This document shows, one piece after another, positions 34,064-42,560 of a stretch of 64,000 bases of DNA. The notes beneath the pieces were generated by a model that saw only the letters and a list, made by a program, of their open reading frames with translations, searched no databases and was not told the origin of the DNA. Position 1 is the stretch's first letter, and each line of letters starts with the position of its first letter. The translations under genes were made by a program, and so were the position numbers. The stretch is from Paraburkholderia sp. (GTDB lineage Bacteria > Pseudomonadota > Gammaproteobacteria > Burkholderiales > Burkholderiaceae): positions 1 to 64,000 of the forward strand of contig NZ_JAMXLH010000058.1 in the NCBI RefSeq assembly GCF_024281035.1, read 5' to 3'.

Positions 34064-36307
34064 ATGAGCAGCAATCAAGCAAAGAGCGAGCAGGACATCG
34101 TCCGCGAGTTCGTGGAGGGCAAGAAGGCCTTCCTCGCACCGGACGCGGAGATCATGCGCAACCACCACATCGCGCCGCGCAGCGCGTGGGAAGAGGAGGC
34201 GCTCGCGCAGGGCATGAACACCGATCTGTATGCGGAGATCCGCACGCAGCTTCAGGCCGCGCTCGACGAAACGTTCGACCTGGCGGAACTCACCGTGGCT
34301 TCGCCGGCCGCGCAGTGCGGCGACATGTCGACCGCGATCTTCACCGCGAAGGGCGACATGGCGGTGTGCTCGAACCGCGGCGTGGCGGGCTTTTCGGTCT
34401 CCCTGCACTATCCGATCCGTTTCATCGCCAAGTATTTCGAGAACGACCCGACGGTGGGCGTGCGCGAGGGCGATGCCTTTCTGATCAACGATTGCCGCTA
34501 CGGCGGCATCCACAGCCCCGACCAGCATCTGTTCATGCCGGTGTTCTCGAGCGGCAAGCTGATTTCGTGGGTGTGCTGCGCCCTGCATGAAGGCGAGGTC
34601 GGCGCCCGCACGCCGGGCGGCATGGGCCCGATGATCGAAAGCAAGTGGGACGAGGGCTTCAAGGGTTCGCCGCTCAAGCTGGTCGAGAACTATCGGATCA
34701 AGACCGACGTGCTGACGCTGGTGCAGAACAACTCGCGCGAGCCGTACGTGATTCTGGCCGACATCAAGGCGCGTCTGGCAGCTTGCCGCACGCTGGAAAA
34801 GCGCATGAAAGAGGCCGTGGTCCGCTATGGCGAAACCGCCATGGTGGGCTTCCTGCGCGGTTCGATCGAACTGCTGCGCGACGAGGTCAAGCGCCGCCTG
34901 CGCGAGTTGCCGGACGGCACGGTCCGCGTGCGCATGTTCATGGACGAGACCACGCGCGAGCCGATGATCGCCAGGATTCCCCTGACGTTCAACAAGCAGG
35001 GCGATCGGCTGGTGATCGACATGCGCGGCTGCGGCCCGCAGTTTGCCAACCGCTCGATCAACAGCCTGTTGCAGACGCAACTGATCTCGCTGGCCATCGC
35101 GCTGTCCCACCATGTCTGGCCGGACCTGCAGGCGGGACCGGCGCTCGTCGACTGCGTCGATGTCCTGACCGACCGGAACTCGCTGCTCGATTGCGACAAC
35201 GAAGTGCCCGTGGCCCTGTGCATGATGGCGGCGTTCAAGGCCATCAGCTCCTACGAGCTGGCGTTCTCCAAGTTCTACTACGGCGTGCCGAGGCGCTACG
35301 GCAAGGTCAAGGCGGCCTGGTTCAACCAGCCGCAGATGGTGATCTACGGCGGCCTGACGCAGCACTTCGATACCGTCGGCAATGCGTGCGCCGACCTGAA
35401 CGGCATGGGCGGCGGCGCCAAGTGCGACGAGGACGGCGAGCACAGCCCGAGCCCCAATTTCGGCGCCTATACCGACCTCGGCGAGGCGGAGCACACCGAG
35501 CAGAACCTGCCGTACATCAGCGTGATCTCGAAGCGCCTGTGGCCCGATAACCACGGCTTCGGCAAGTATCGCGGCGGCGCGGGCTACCAGATGGGCTTCA
35601 TGCGCGCCGGCACCATGCCGTTCGGCTTCCAGACCTTTGTGGGCGGGTCGTACTTCCCGTCCACCTCGGGGCTGTTCGGCGGCTATGCGTGCCCGGTGTA
35701 TTCGGTCTGCACGATCCGCGGCAAGAACCTGCTGGAAGACCTGCGCGAGCGTCCGCATCTGTTCAACGCCAACATCGAAGACCTGATGAACAAGCGCCCG
35801 TTCGAGGGCGCGACGTATACCGCCCAGTCGATGTCGGTGCCGTTCGACCTGTACAAGGAAGGCGAGCTGTTCATGATGAGCCAGGGCGGCGGCGGCGGTT
35901 ACGGCGACGTGCTGGAGCGCGATCCGGCGCGCGTCGTCAAGGATCTCGAGGAAGGCCTGGTGTCGATGTACACGGCGCGCGAGCTGTATGGCGTGATTTG
36001 CGACGAGCAGACCTTCCTGCTGGACCCGGTGGCGACCGAGGCCAGGCGCGCCGAGATCCGTGCGCAGCGCAAGCAGCGCGGCATGAAGTGGGACGACTTC
36101 GTGCGCGAGCACGTGCGCGCGACCCCGCCCGAGGGCGTCCAGTACTTCGGTGTGTGGAACGACGCCCCGGAGGTCTATGCCGGCCCGTACGGCACGGTGG
36201 CGTCCACCGAGGCCTGCCCGCCGCTTCATATGCCCGACCCGATGGTGCTTGAGAACGCACGCCTGAAGGCGCGCATCGCCGAACTCGAAGCGAAGGCTCA
36301 CGAATAA
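34064..36307 (+). CDS. apc4: Acetophenone carboxylase-type subunit 4 (hydantoinase B/AcxB family)
   Basis: 747-residue HyuB-family subunit. Typical segments are SPAAQCGDMSTAIFTAKGDMAVCSNRG, VREGDAFLINDCRYGGIHSPDQHLFMPVF, LHEGEVGARTPGGMGPMIESKWDEG, VIDMRGCGPQFANRSIN, FGKYRGGAGYQMGF and MMSQGGGGGYGDVLERD. The HxxD and DCxxGG(I)H elements are metal/substrate residues in this family. It ends in a coiled-coil-like tail (MVLENARLKARIAELEAKAHE) that may mediate subunit contact. It lies 28 bp after subunit 3 and 9 bp before subunit 5, with its own ribosome binding site (CTGGAGACAAATTC). Confidence 0.82.
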   Translation: MSSNQAKSEQDIVREFVEGKKAFLAPDAEIMRNHHIAPRSAWEEEALAQGMNTDLYAEIRTQLQAALDETFDLAELTVASPAAQCGDMSTAIFTAKGDMAVCSNRGVAGFSVSLHYPIRFIAKYFENDPTVGVREGDAFLINDCRYGGIHSPDQHLFMPVFSSGKLISWVCCALHEGEVGARTPGGMGPMIESKWDEGFKGSPLKLVENYRIKTDVLTLVQNNSREPYVILADIKARLAACRTLEKRMKEAVVRYGETAMVGFLRGSIELLRDEVKRRLRELPDGTVRVRMFMDETTREPMIARIPLTFNKQGDRLVIDMRGCGPQFANRSINSLLQTQLISLAIALSHHVWPDLQAGPALVDCVDVLTDRNSLLDCDNEVPVALCMMAAFKAISSYELAFSKFYYGVPRRYGKVKAAWFNQPQMVIYGGLTQHFDTVGNACADLNGMGGGAKCDEDGEHSPSPNFGAYTDLGEAEHTEQNLPYISVISKRLWPDNHGFGKYRGGAGYQMGFMRAGTMPFGFQTFVGGSYFPSTSGLFGGYACPVYSVCTIRGKNLLEDLRERPHLFNANIEDLMNKRPFEGATYTAQSMSVPFDLYKEGELFMMSQGGGGGYGDVLERDPARVVKDLEEGLVSMYTARELYGVICDEQTFLLDPVATEARRAEIRAQRKQRGMKWDDFVREHVRATPPEGVQYFGVWNDAPEVYAGPYGTVASTEACPPLHMPDPMVLENARLKARIAELEAKAHE

Positions 36308-36316
36308 GAGAAAGCC

Positions 36317-37192
36317 ATGGGAAATACATTGCGGCAATCCATAGCCGAAGGGCGATCAGTCTGGATCGACGGCTACCAATATTGCGCTGCGCTGTTTGGC
36401 ACCTCGGTGCCATGGCTCGACCAGGCTGCTTTTTCCGCGTTTCACAGCAAGTTGCAGGGCTTGCTGCGCTCGGACGTCGTCGCACTTCCGGTAGAGGAAG
36501 TCGCGGCGGCGCTGCTCGCGAGCGAGCCCGGCCTGACGAAGGACATGGCGGCCAAGGCGCGCGCCGCCTATCCGTTGCGCCGGCTGCTCGAAGACGAGCG
36601 TCTGAGAGCCGCCGTCACGAGCCTGCTGGTCGTGCTGCGCGCGGCCAGCGCCTCGTCGCCGCTCGCACTCGTCATTCCGTCGCCGCGACGCTGGTTCGCG
36701 CTGGCGTACGAGGCGGCGCGAGGCGAGCCGCCCAGCGAGGACATCGCCCGCGATATCGACGAGATCGACGGTGCCTCGGTCTATGTCGCCGACTTCCTGC
36801 GGGTCTTCGCCGAGAGCGGCGTCGACATCCTGCTGATCGCGGAGACGCCTGGCGAGGCGCCCGCGGACCTCGAAATGCTGGAGGCCTATCAGTCCGTCTT
36901 CAATGCCGCGCGTCATTATCGGTGGGAAATCGGGCTGCTGGATACCGGCGCGACGGTGCCGCCGCAGCGGGGCGAATACCTCGATGCGGTGATCACGCGC
37001 GCACCGGACGGCGGCGGGATGGCCGGCGGCGTGGTCGACGAAGCGTTTTTTGACGGAGGGGACGTTCCGGCATTCGGCACGGGTTGCTTCCACTACGTTG
37101 TGGTGCCGCCGCAGACGCGGCCGGAAGGCGTGCTCGAACGCCTTTCGGAGTTGCGCGCGCGCACCGGGATCCTGCATAGGGAGAAAAGATGA
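36317..37192 (+). CDS. apc5: Acetophenone carboxylase epsilon-like subunit
   Basis: 291-residue soluble protein with no broad family motif: MGNTLRQSIAEGRSVWIDGYQYCAALFG then alpha/beta sequence with VYVADFLRVFAESGVDILLIAETPGEAP in the middle. The barrel-like strand-helix pattern and ETPGEAP resemble uroporphyrinogen-decarboxylase-like proteins only weakly. The identification rests mainly on position and size: in Aromatoleum the fifth gene, between the HyuB subunit and the benzoylacetate-CoA ligase, encodes the ~34-kDa epsilon subunit needed for activity of the separate core complex. It overlaps the ligase gene by four bases (ATGA). Confidence 0.65.
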   Translation: MGNTLRQSIAEGRSVWIDGYQYCAALFGTSVPWLDQAAFSAFHSKLQGLLRSDVVALPVEEVAAALLASEPGLTKDMAAKARAAYPLRRLLEDERLRAAVTSLLVVLRAASASSPLALVIPSPRRWFALAYEAARGEPPSEDIARDIDEIDGASVYVADFLRVFAESGVDILLIAETPGEAPADLEMLEAYQSVFNAARHYRWEIGLLDTGATVPPQRGEYLDAVITRAPDGGGMAGGVVDEAFFDGGDVPAFGTGCFHYVVVPPQTRPEGVLERLSELRARTGILHREKR

Positions 37193-39216
37193 TTTCAGAA
37201 GGCGAACTGCTGTGGACGCCCTCCGCGGAGCGGGTCGAGAGCGCGAACATCACGGTTTTTTCCAAATGGCTGCAAAAGAAGCGCGGCCTGAATTTCGTCG
37301 ATGACTACGAGGCCCTGCGCCAGTGGTCCGTCGCGCACTACGAAGATTTCTGGGCGGATTGCTGGGCGTTTTTCGGCATCGTGTCGGATACGCCCTATGA
37401 ACGCGTGATCGATCGCCCGGCGATGCCCGGCGCGAAGTGGTTCGAGGGCTCTCGCGTCAACTTCGCGGAGCACATGCTGCATCGGGGTGGCGACGACGAC
37501 ATTGCGTTCGCGCACCTCTCGGAAACCCGTCCGCTCGCGTACATGACGCGAGGCGAGCTGCGCCGCGCCGTGCGCGCGGTGGCAACCGAGCTGCGCCGCC
37601 TCGGCATCGTGCCGGGCGACCGCGTGGTGCTGTACATGCCGAACGTGGTGGAGACGGCGGTTGCGTTCATGGCGTCGGTCGCGGTGGGCGCGATCTGCTC
37701 CAGCGCTCCGCCGGAATTCGGCGTGCAGACGGTGCTGGACCGCTTCTCGCAGATCGCTCCGAAGCTGCTGTTCGCGGCGGACGGCTATTGCTTCGGCGGC
37801 AAGCATTTCGACCGCCGCGAAGAAGTCCGCAAGCTCGTCGCGGGCCTGCCGACCCTGGAGCACGTGGTCTGGATGCCGTATCTCGACGAGCAGGCGGTGT
37901 GTCCGGTGGCGGGCGCGGTGCTGTTGCCGGATCTGTTGAAGGCCGCGGATCCGGGGCAGGACGCGTTCGCGTTCGAGCGCGTGGCCCACGATCATCCCTT
38001 GTGGATCGTGTATTCCTCCGGCACCACCGGGCTGCCCAAGCCGATCGTGCATTCACACGTCGGCGCGCTGCTGGAGCTGTCTGTGACGTTAGGGTTCCAT
38101 TGCAACATGGGGCCCGGCAAGCGGATGTTCTTCTACACGACGACCGGCTGGGTCATGTGGAATCTCGTGCTGTCCGCGTTGCTCACGGGCGCCTCGTCCG
38201 TACTCTTCGATGGTCATCCGGCCGCTCCTGCGCCCGATCGTCTCTGGCAACTCGCTCAGGAAGCCGGGGTGACGATGTTCGGCGCGAGCCCCACCTTCGT
38301 TCAGTTGATGGAAAAGGCCGGGATCAAGCCGCGACAGTCCTGTAACCTCGAGAAGCTCGAATCCGTCCTGCTCGGCGGTTCGCCCGCGACGCCCGAGACC
38401 TTCGCGTGGTTCTACCGGGACGTGAAGGAAGATCTCTGGGTCACTTCGCAGAGCGGCGGGACGGATATTGCAAGCGGTTTCGTCGGCGCGTCGCCTACCT
38501 TGCCGGTGTACGCCGGTGAGATCCAGTGCCGGATGCTGGCCCGCGACGTCCAGGCATGGAGCGATGACGGAAAACCCCTCGTCAACGAAGTCGGGGAACT
38601 GGTCTGCGTCAATCCGATTCCGTCCATGCCGATCGGCTTCTGGAACGATGTTGGCGGTGAGCGCTATCGCGAGTCGTACTTCGATTATTTCCCGGGTTAT
38701 TGGCGCCACGGCGATTTCATCAAGATCAACGAGCGGGGCGGCTGCTATATCTACGGCCGGTCCGACTCGACCTTGAACCGCTATGGCGTGCGGATCGGCA
38801 CGGCGGAAATCTATCGGACCGTCGAACAGGTCGAAGGCGTGGCCGACAGTCTGATCGTCTGCTGCGAGCTGCCCGACGGCGGGTTCTTCATGCCGCTCTT
38901 CGTCAAGCTCAAGGACAACGTGCCATTGGACGCGGCGTTGATTGCTCGCATCAATTCGGCATTGCGCGAGCACTGCTCGCCGCGTCACGTTCCCGATGCG
39001 ATTCTCGAGGTGGCGGCGGTTCCCTATACGCTGACCGGGAAGAAGATGGAAGTGCCGGTGCGCAAGATTCTGATGGGCTGGCCGCCGGAAAAGGCCGCCA
39101 ATCGGGACGCGATGGCCAACCCGGCGGCGCTGGACTTCTTTATCCGCTTTGCGGCGGAAGGGAAGGATGATCGCTGGCAGGAAGTGCTCAGGAAGGCCCG
39201 GGCCGCCGCAGCCTGA
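37189..39216 (+). CDS. Acetoacetate/benzoylacetate-CoA ligase
   Basis: 675-residue AMP-forming ligase of the acetoacetyl-CoA synthetase family (full family length 640-680). The adenylation loop YSSGTTGLPKPIVHSHVG (about residues 269-286), TTGWVMWN (A5 region), YWRHGDFIKINERGGCYIYGRSDSTLNRYGVRIGTAEIY, and the catalytic lysine in YTLTGKKMEVPVRK are all present. The N-terminal SKWLQKKRGLNF and FWADCWAFFGI are specific to this subfamily. It should activate the beta-keto acid made by the carboxylase to its CoA thioester, as Bal does for benzoylacetate. Start ATG 37189 overlaps the previous stop; last gene of the operon. Confidence 0.88.
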   Translation: MISEGELLWTPSAERVESANITVFSKWLQKKRGLNFVDDYEALRQWSVAHYEDFWADCWAFFGIVSDTPYERVIDRPAMPGAKWFEGSRVNFAEHMLHRGGDDDIAFAHLSETRPLAYMTRGELRRAVRAVATELRRLGIVPGDRVVLYMPNVVETAVAFMASVAVGAICSSAPPEFGVQTVLDRFSQIAPKLLFAADGYCFGGKHFDRREEVRKLVAGLPTLEHVVWMPYLDEQAVCPVAGAVLLPDLLKAADPGQDAFAFERVAHDHPLWIVYSSGTTGLPKPIVHSHVGALLELSVTLGFHCNMGPGKRMFFYTTTGWVMWNLVLSALLTGASSVLFDGHPAAPAPDRLWQLAQEAGVTMFGASPTFVQLMEKAGIKPRQSCNLEKLESVLLGGSPATPETFAWFYRDVKEDLWVTSQSGGTDIASGFVGASPTLPVYAGEIQCRMLARDVQAWSDDGKPLVNEVGELVCVNPIPSMPIGFWNDVGGERYRESYFDYFPGYWRHGDFIKINERGGCYIYGRSDSTLNRYGVRIGTAEIYRTVEQVEGVADSLIVCCELPDGGFFMPLFVKLKDNVPLDAALIARINSALREHCSPRHVPDAILEVAAVPYTLTGKKMEVPVRKILMGWPPEKAANRDAMANPAALDFFIRFAAEGKDDRWQEVLRKARAAAA

Positions 39217-39329
39217 CCGTGCTGACGAAGAGGTGACGGCACGCGCCGCGCGTGTGAGGCTTACCGGAGGCGAGGCGTTTCAATGCACCCGGTGAGCGCT
39301 CTACATGGTTGTTGACGCACCCGATTCGG

Positions 39330-40343
39330 CTAATTCTGTTTGCCTCGACGATACGTCCCCGGCGCGGCGCCGGTCCAGCTCTTGAAAGCACGCTGGAATG
39401 CGGCGCTGTCCGTGAAACCGAGCTCACGCGCCAGCTCGGCGAGCGAGACTGAACTGGTATTCAATCGAACAATGGCTGTGTCGCGTCGCAGATCGTCCTT
39501 CAACGTTTGAAAGGAAGTGCCTTCCTGCGCAAGTTTCCTTTGCAGCGTCGCGATGGAAACGTGCAGCGATTCAGCGGTGGTGGCAAGGTCCGGCCAAACG
39601 GGCTGGCAAAGATGCAGGTAGCTGCGCACGCGGGCGCTGACAACATCGTCTGACCGGCGCGGCAGAATGATGTTGGCCTGTGCGTCGGCGAGGAAGTGAC
39701 GTAGCGCGGTTTCCTCGCGCCGTACCGGGCGCTGCAGCCATGCAGCATCGAACCAGAATGCGGTCTGGGGCTGATCGAACGCTATATCGGCGGGAAAGGC
39801 GTTGCTGTAGCTGCCGGTATAAGGCGAGCAAGCGAAGGGGAAATCAAAGCGTGTAGCTGGCATGCGCCCCCCCGCGAGCCAGGCAAGCAGGCGCCAGAAA
39901 ACCCGTAGCAAAAGCGCGTGGAGAAACGTCTGCTCTGCTGCCTGCGGGCTGCTGAACCGGAAAACCAGACACGCCGAGCCGGCTTCGCGATGCAGTTCAA
40001 GGGCGACATCGTCTTGCAGTAGCCAGAACACATGGGACATTCGCTGGATGGCATTTTCCAGGGTCCGCGCGCCCAGGGCGCTTCTTGCAAGCAGTGCGAA
40101 ACTGCCGAGTTTCAGCGGCCTGGAGAAGAAGCCCAGACCTTCGTCTCCAAAGCGTTCGATCGCACCGCGGAACACCTGCGCGTACTGTTGCGCCGTGATG
40201 CGTGCGCCCGCGTGCTCCAGCAGGGCGAGAGGAATGCCCGCCTCGGCCAGCAGGTCGTCATACCCTTTGCCGCGCGCCTTCAGTCCTGAGAGCAGTCCGA
40301 GCAAGAATGCGACCGGTATCGTCACAGGGGATTGCCGCGTCAA
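39330..40343 (-). CDS. AraC-family regulator (OruR/ArgR-like domain)
   Basis: 337-residue regulator with an Arabinose_bd-type N-terminal domain (about residues 1-200, including LTAQQYAQVFRGAIERFGDEGLGFFSRPLKLGSF-type sequence) and a C-terminal double HTH (about 235-330) with VSIATLQRKLAQEGTSFQTLKDDLRR and SLAELARELGFTDSAAFQRAFKSWTGAAPGTYRR. The best start is TTG 40343: GGAGG (complement at 40353-40357) is 9 nt upstream, whereas the open frame to ATG 40391 lacks such a site. It converges on the carboxylase operon and is divergent from the beta-oxidation operon at 40562, which it may control. Confidence 0.88.
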   Translation of the reverse strand: MTRQSPVTIPVAFLLGLLSGLKARGKGYDDLLAEAGIPLALLEHAGARITAQQYAQVFRGAIERFGDEGLGFFSRPLKLGSFALLARSALGARTLENAIQRMSHVFWLLQDDVALELHREAGSACLVFRFSSPQAAEQTFLHALLLRVFWRLLAWLAGGRMPATRFDFPFACSPYTGSYSNAFPADIAFDQPQTAFWFDAAWLQRPVRREETALRHFLADAQANIILPRRSDDVVSARVRSYLHLCQPVWPDLATTAESLHVSIATLQRKLAQEGTSFQTLKDDLRRDTAIVRLNTSSVSLAELARELGFTDSAAFQRAFKSWTGAAPGTYRRGKQN

Positions 40344-40494
40344 TCGATGCTGCCTCCAATGTTGAGGTTTTCTGCAATGCGATCGATGCAATGCGCAATT
40401 GCCGGTTCAAGGAGGTGTTTTTAACATGACCAACACCCGCAATCAATCCGCACTTCCGCGCAGCGAGGCTCCGCGAGCCCGCCAGCGGCTTCGA

Positions 40495-40511
40495 CCAGGC
40501 AGCGTGCCTGG
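40495..40511. promoter_or_regulatory. Operator-like dyad upstream of the beta-oxidation operon
   Basis: Perfect 7-bp inverted repeat CCAGGCA-GCG-TGCCTGG in the divergent gap between the AraC-type gene and the SDR gene, 50 nt before the SDR ATG. It differs from the CCCCTGCC/GGCAGGGG module. Candidate binding site, regulator not determined. Confidence 0.45.
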
Positions 40512-40561
40512 CGGATAGTGCGGTGCGGATAAATACGAAGCATTAAACGGAGACAAAATTC

Positions 40562-41395
40562 ATGAATCGCAAGCTCGAAGGCAAGGTCGCCCTTGTCACC
40601 GGATCGGGTCGCGGCATTGGCCGCGCCATCGCGCTGAAACTCGCCAGTGAGGGCGCGCGCCTCGTCCTCAACGATCTCGATGCCGTACCCGCAGAAGAAG
40701 TGGCGTCCGAAATTCGTGCGGCAGGCGGTGAGGCCGTGGTCTGTGCGGGCTCGGTCACCGCGCCGGATTTCGCGGAGCGTTTTGTCGGCGCCGCCGTCAG
40801 TGAATACAAAGGTCTGGACATCATCGTCAACAACGCCGGCTATACCTGGGATAACGTCATTCAGAAAATGACGGACGAACAGTGGTACGCCATTCTCGAC
40901 TGCCACTTGACCGCGCCCTTCCGTATTCTGCGCGCCGCGCAGCCGGTGATCCGGCAGTTGTCGAAGGCCGAAACCGAAGCGGGCAAACGCGTGTTGCGCA
41001 AGGTGGTCAACATCTCGTCGGTCGCGGGGATTTTTGGCAATGCCGGCCAGACCAACTACTCGACTGCCAAGGCGGGCATCATCGGCATGACCGAGACGCT
41101 GGCCAAAGAGTGGGGGCGCATGAACGTCACGGTGAACTGCGTGGCTTATGGCCTGATCAAGACGCGTCTGACCGAAGCGACGGCTGACAACAACGCTACG
41201 GCCAATATCGAGGGGCGCGAGATCAAAGTCGGGGTGAATCCCGACCTGATGGCCGCGATGGAGCGGGGCATTCCGCTGGGCCGTGCCGGTACGCCGGAAG
41301 AGGCTGCCGACGCCGTCTACCTGTTTTGCATCCCCGAGTCCGACTATGTGAGCGGACAGACGCTGCTGTGTACCGGCGGCCTGACCGGCATTTAA
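40562..41395 (+). CDS. SDR-family oxidoreductase (3-hydroxyacyl-CoA dehydrogenase/FabG-like)
   Basis: 277-residue short-chain dehydrogenase. The cofactor motif is VTGSGRGIGRAIA (residues 12-24), LNDLD follows the second strand (an Asp there favours NAD(H)), then VNNAG (89-93), catalytic Ser in NISSVAG (S152-153), and Tyr/Lys in NYSTAKAG (Y166, K170). It carries a C-terminal extension (GREIKVGVNPDLM) before the usual GRAGTPEEAADAV. First gene of a compact operon with an acyl-CoA dehydrogenase, racemase-like protein, thiolase and hydratases, so it probably oxidises a 3-hydroxyacyl-CoA. A (1-phenylethanol-type) alcohol dehydrogenase role is the alternative. Confidence 0.9.
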   Translation: MNRKLEGKVALVTGSGRGIGRAIALKLASEGARLVLNDLDAVPAEEVASEIRAAGGEAVVCAGSVTAPDFAERFVGAAVSEYKGLDIIVNNAGYTWDNVIQKMTDEQWYAILDCHLTAPFRILRAAQPVIRQLSKAETEAGKRVLRKVVNISSVAGIFGNAGQTNYSTAKAGIIGMTETLAKEWGRMNVTVNCVAYGLIKTRLTEATADNNATANIEGREIKVGVNPDLMAAMERGIPLGRAGTPEEAADAVYLFCIPESDYVSGQTLLCTGGLTGI

Positions 41396-41408
41396 AGGAG
41401 ACGTCACC

Positions 41409-42560
41409 ATGATGCCGAGATTGCTCCGCCAGCCCTGGATGGATGACGACATCGAAGCCTTCCGCGAGCAGGTGCGCCGCTATATCGCGGGAGAGTTGTC
41501 GCCGCAACTGGATGGCTGGCGCCGTCAGGGTTACATTCCGCGCGAAGTCTGGCGTCCCTTCGGGGAAATGGGCTTCATGCTGCCCGAAATCGACGAAGCC
41601 TATGGTGGCGTGGGCACCAATCTGGCGTACCAGCTGGTGGTGCAGGACGAACTGGCCAAGGCCGAAGTGCCCGCCAACACGGCGGTCCACACGATCGCTG
41701 CGCATTACATCCTCGATTACGGTACCGAAGCGCAGAAACAGCGCTGGCTGCCCAGGCTCGCGAGTGGCGAGATGCTGGCCGGCATCGCACTGACCGAACC
41801 GGGATGCGGCTCCGATCTGCAGGCGCTGCGTACCCGTGCCCGCCGCGACGGCGGCGAATACGTCATCGACGGCGCCAAGACCTTCATCACTAACGGTTTT
41901 ACTGCCAATCTGCTGGTGGCGGCGGTGCGCACCGGGGAGGCTGGTAGCCGCGGCGTATCGCTGATCGTGCTGGAAACCGGGAACCTGAAGGGTTTCCAGG
42001 TCGGGCGGCGGCTGGAGAAGCTGGGCCAGCATGCATCCGATACGGCCGAACTGTCGTTCGACGGTGTGCGCGTGCCGGCGGATCACCTGCTCGGCGAGGT
42101 CGAGGGCAAAGGCTTTGCGCAGTTGATGAGCCAGCTTCCGTACGAACGCCTGTTACTCGCTGTGCCGGCCGCGGCGGTGATCGAGCGTGCCGTCGAACTG
42201 ACGCTCGAATACACCCAGCAACGCAAGGCATTTGGCCAGTCGGTTTACGAATTCCAGAACACTCGCTTCAAGCTGGCGGAATGCGCGACGATGGCCCACG
42301 TGGTGCGCTCGTTCGTCAATGACTGTATTCAGCGTCTGCTGGACGGCAAGCTCGACGACACGGCCGCCTATATGGCCAAGTGGTGGTGCACGGAGCAGCA
42401 GTGCCGCGTGACAGATGAGTGCCTGCAGCTCTTCGGCGGCTACGGCTACATGGCCGAGTACCCGATCGCCCGCCTGTATGCGGATGCCCGCATTCAGAAA
42501 ATCTATGGCGGCACCAACGAGATCATGAAAGAACTGATCGCACGGAAGCTGCCGCAATGA
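41409..42560 (+). CDS. Acyl-CoA dehydrogenase, LCAD-like
   Basis: 383-residue FAD acyl-CoA dehydrogenase. Signatures: ALTEPGCGSDLQALRTRARRDG, FITNGFTANLLVAAVRT, QLFGGYGYMAEYPIARLYADARIQKIYGGTNEIMKELIARK. The last block has YGGT where short/medium-chain enzymes carry the catalytic glutamate (YEGT). As in LCAD and isovaleryl-CoA dehydrogenase, the base is instead likely E246 in SQLPYERLLLA. LCAD-type enzymes accept branched acyl chains, which fits the adjacent racemase-like gene. AAGGAGA precedes the ATG and overlaps the SDR stop region; the stop overlaps the next ATG. Confidence 0.9.
   Translation: MMPRLLRQPWMDDDIEAFREQVRRYIAGELSPQLDGWRRQGYIPREVWRPFGEMGFMLPEIDEAYGGVGTNLAYQLVVQDELAKAEVPANTAVHTIAAHYILDYGTEAQKQRWLPRLASGEMLAGIALTEPGCGSDLQALRTRARRDGGEYVIDGAKTFITNGFTANLLVAAVRTGEAGSRGVSLIVLETGNLKGFQVGRRLEKLGQHASDTAELSFDGVRVPADHLLGEVEGKGFAQLMSQLPYERLLLAVPAAAVIERAVELTLEYTQQRKAFGQSVYEFQNTRFKLAECATMAHVVRSFVNDCIQRLLDGKLDDTAAYMAKWWCTEQQCRVTDECLQLFGGYGYMAEYPIARLYADARIQKIYGGTNEIMKELIARKLPQ

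Noticed and set aside
34022..36337. Very long antisense frame (771 codons, minus strand) opposite the carboxylase subunit 4 gene
   Set aside because: High-GC codon bias opens the complementary frame; the translation is Arg/His/Ala-rich with no family motif, while the plus strand encodes a clear HyuB protein.
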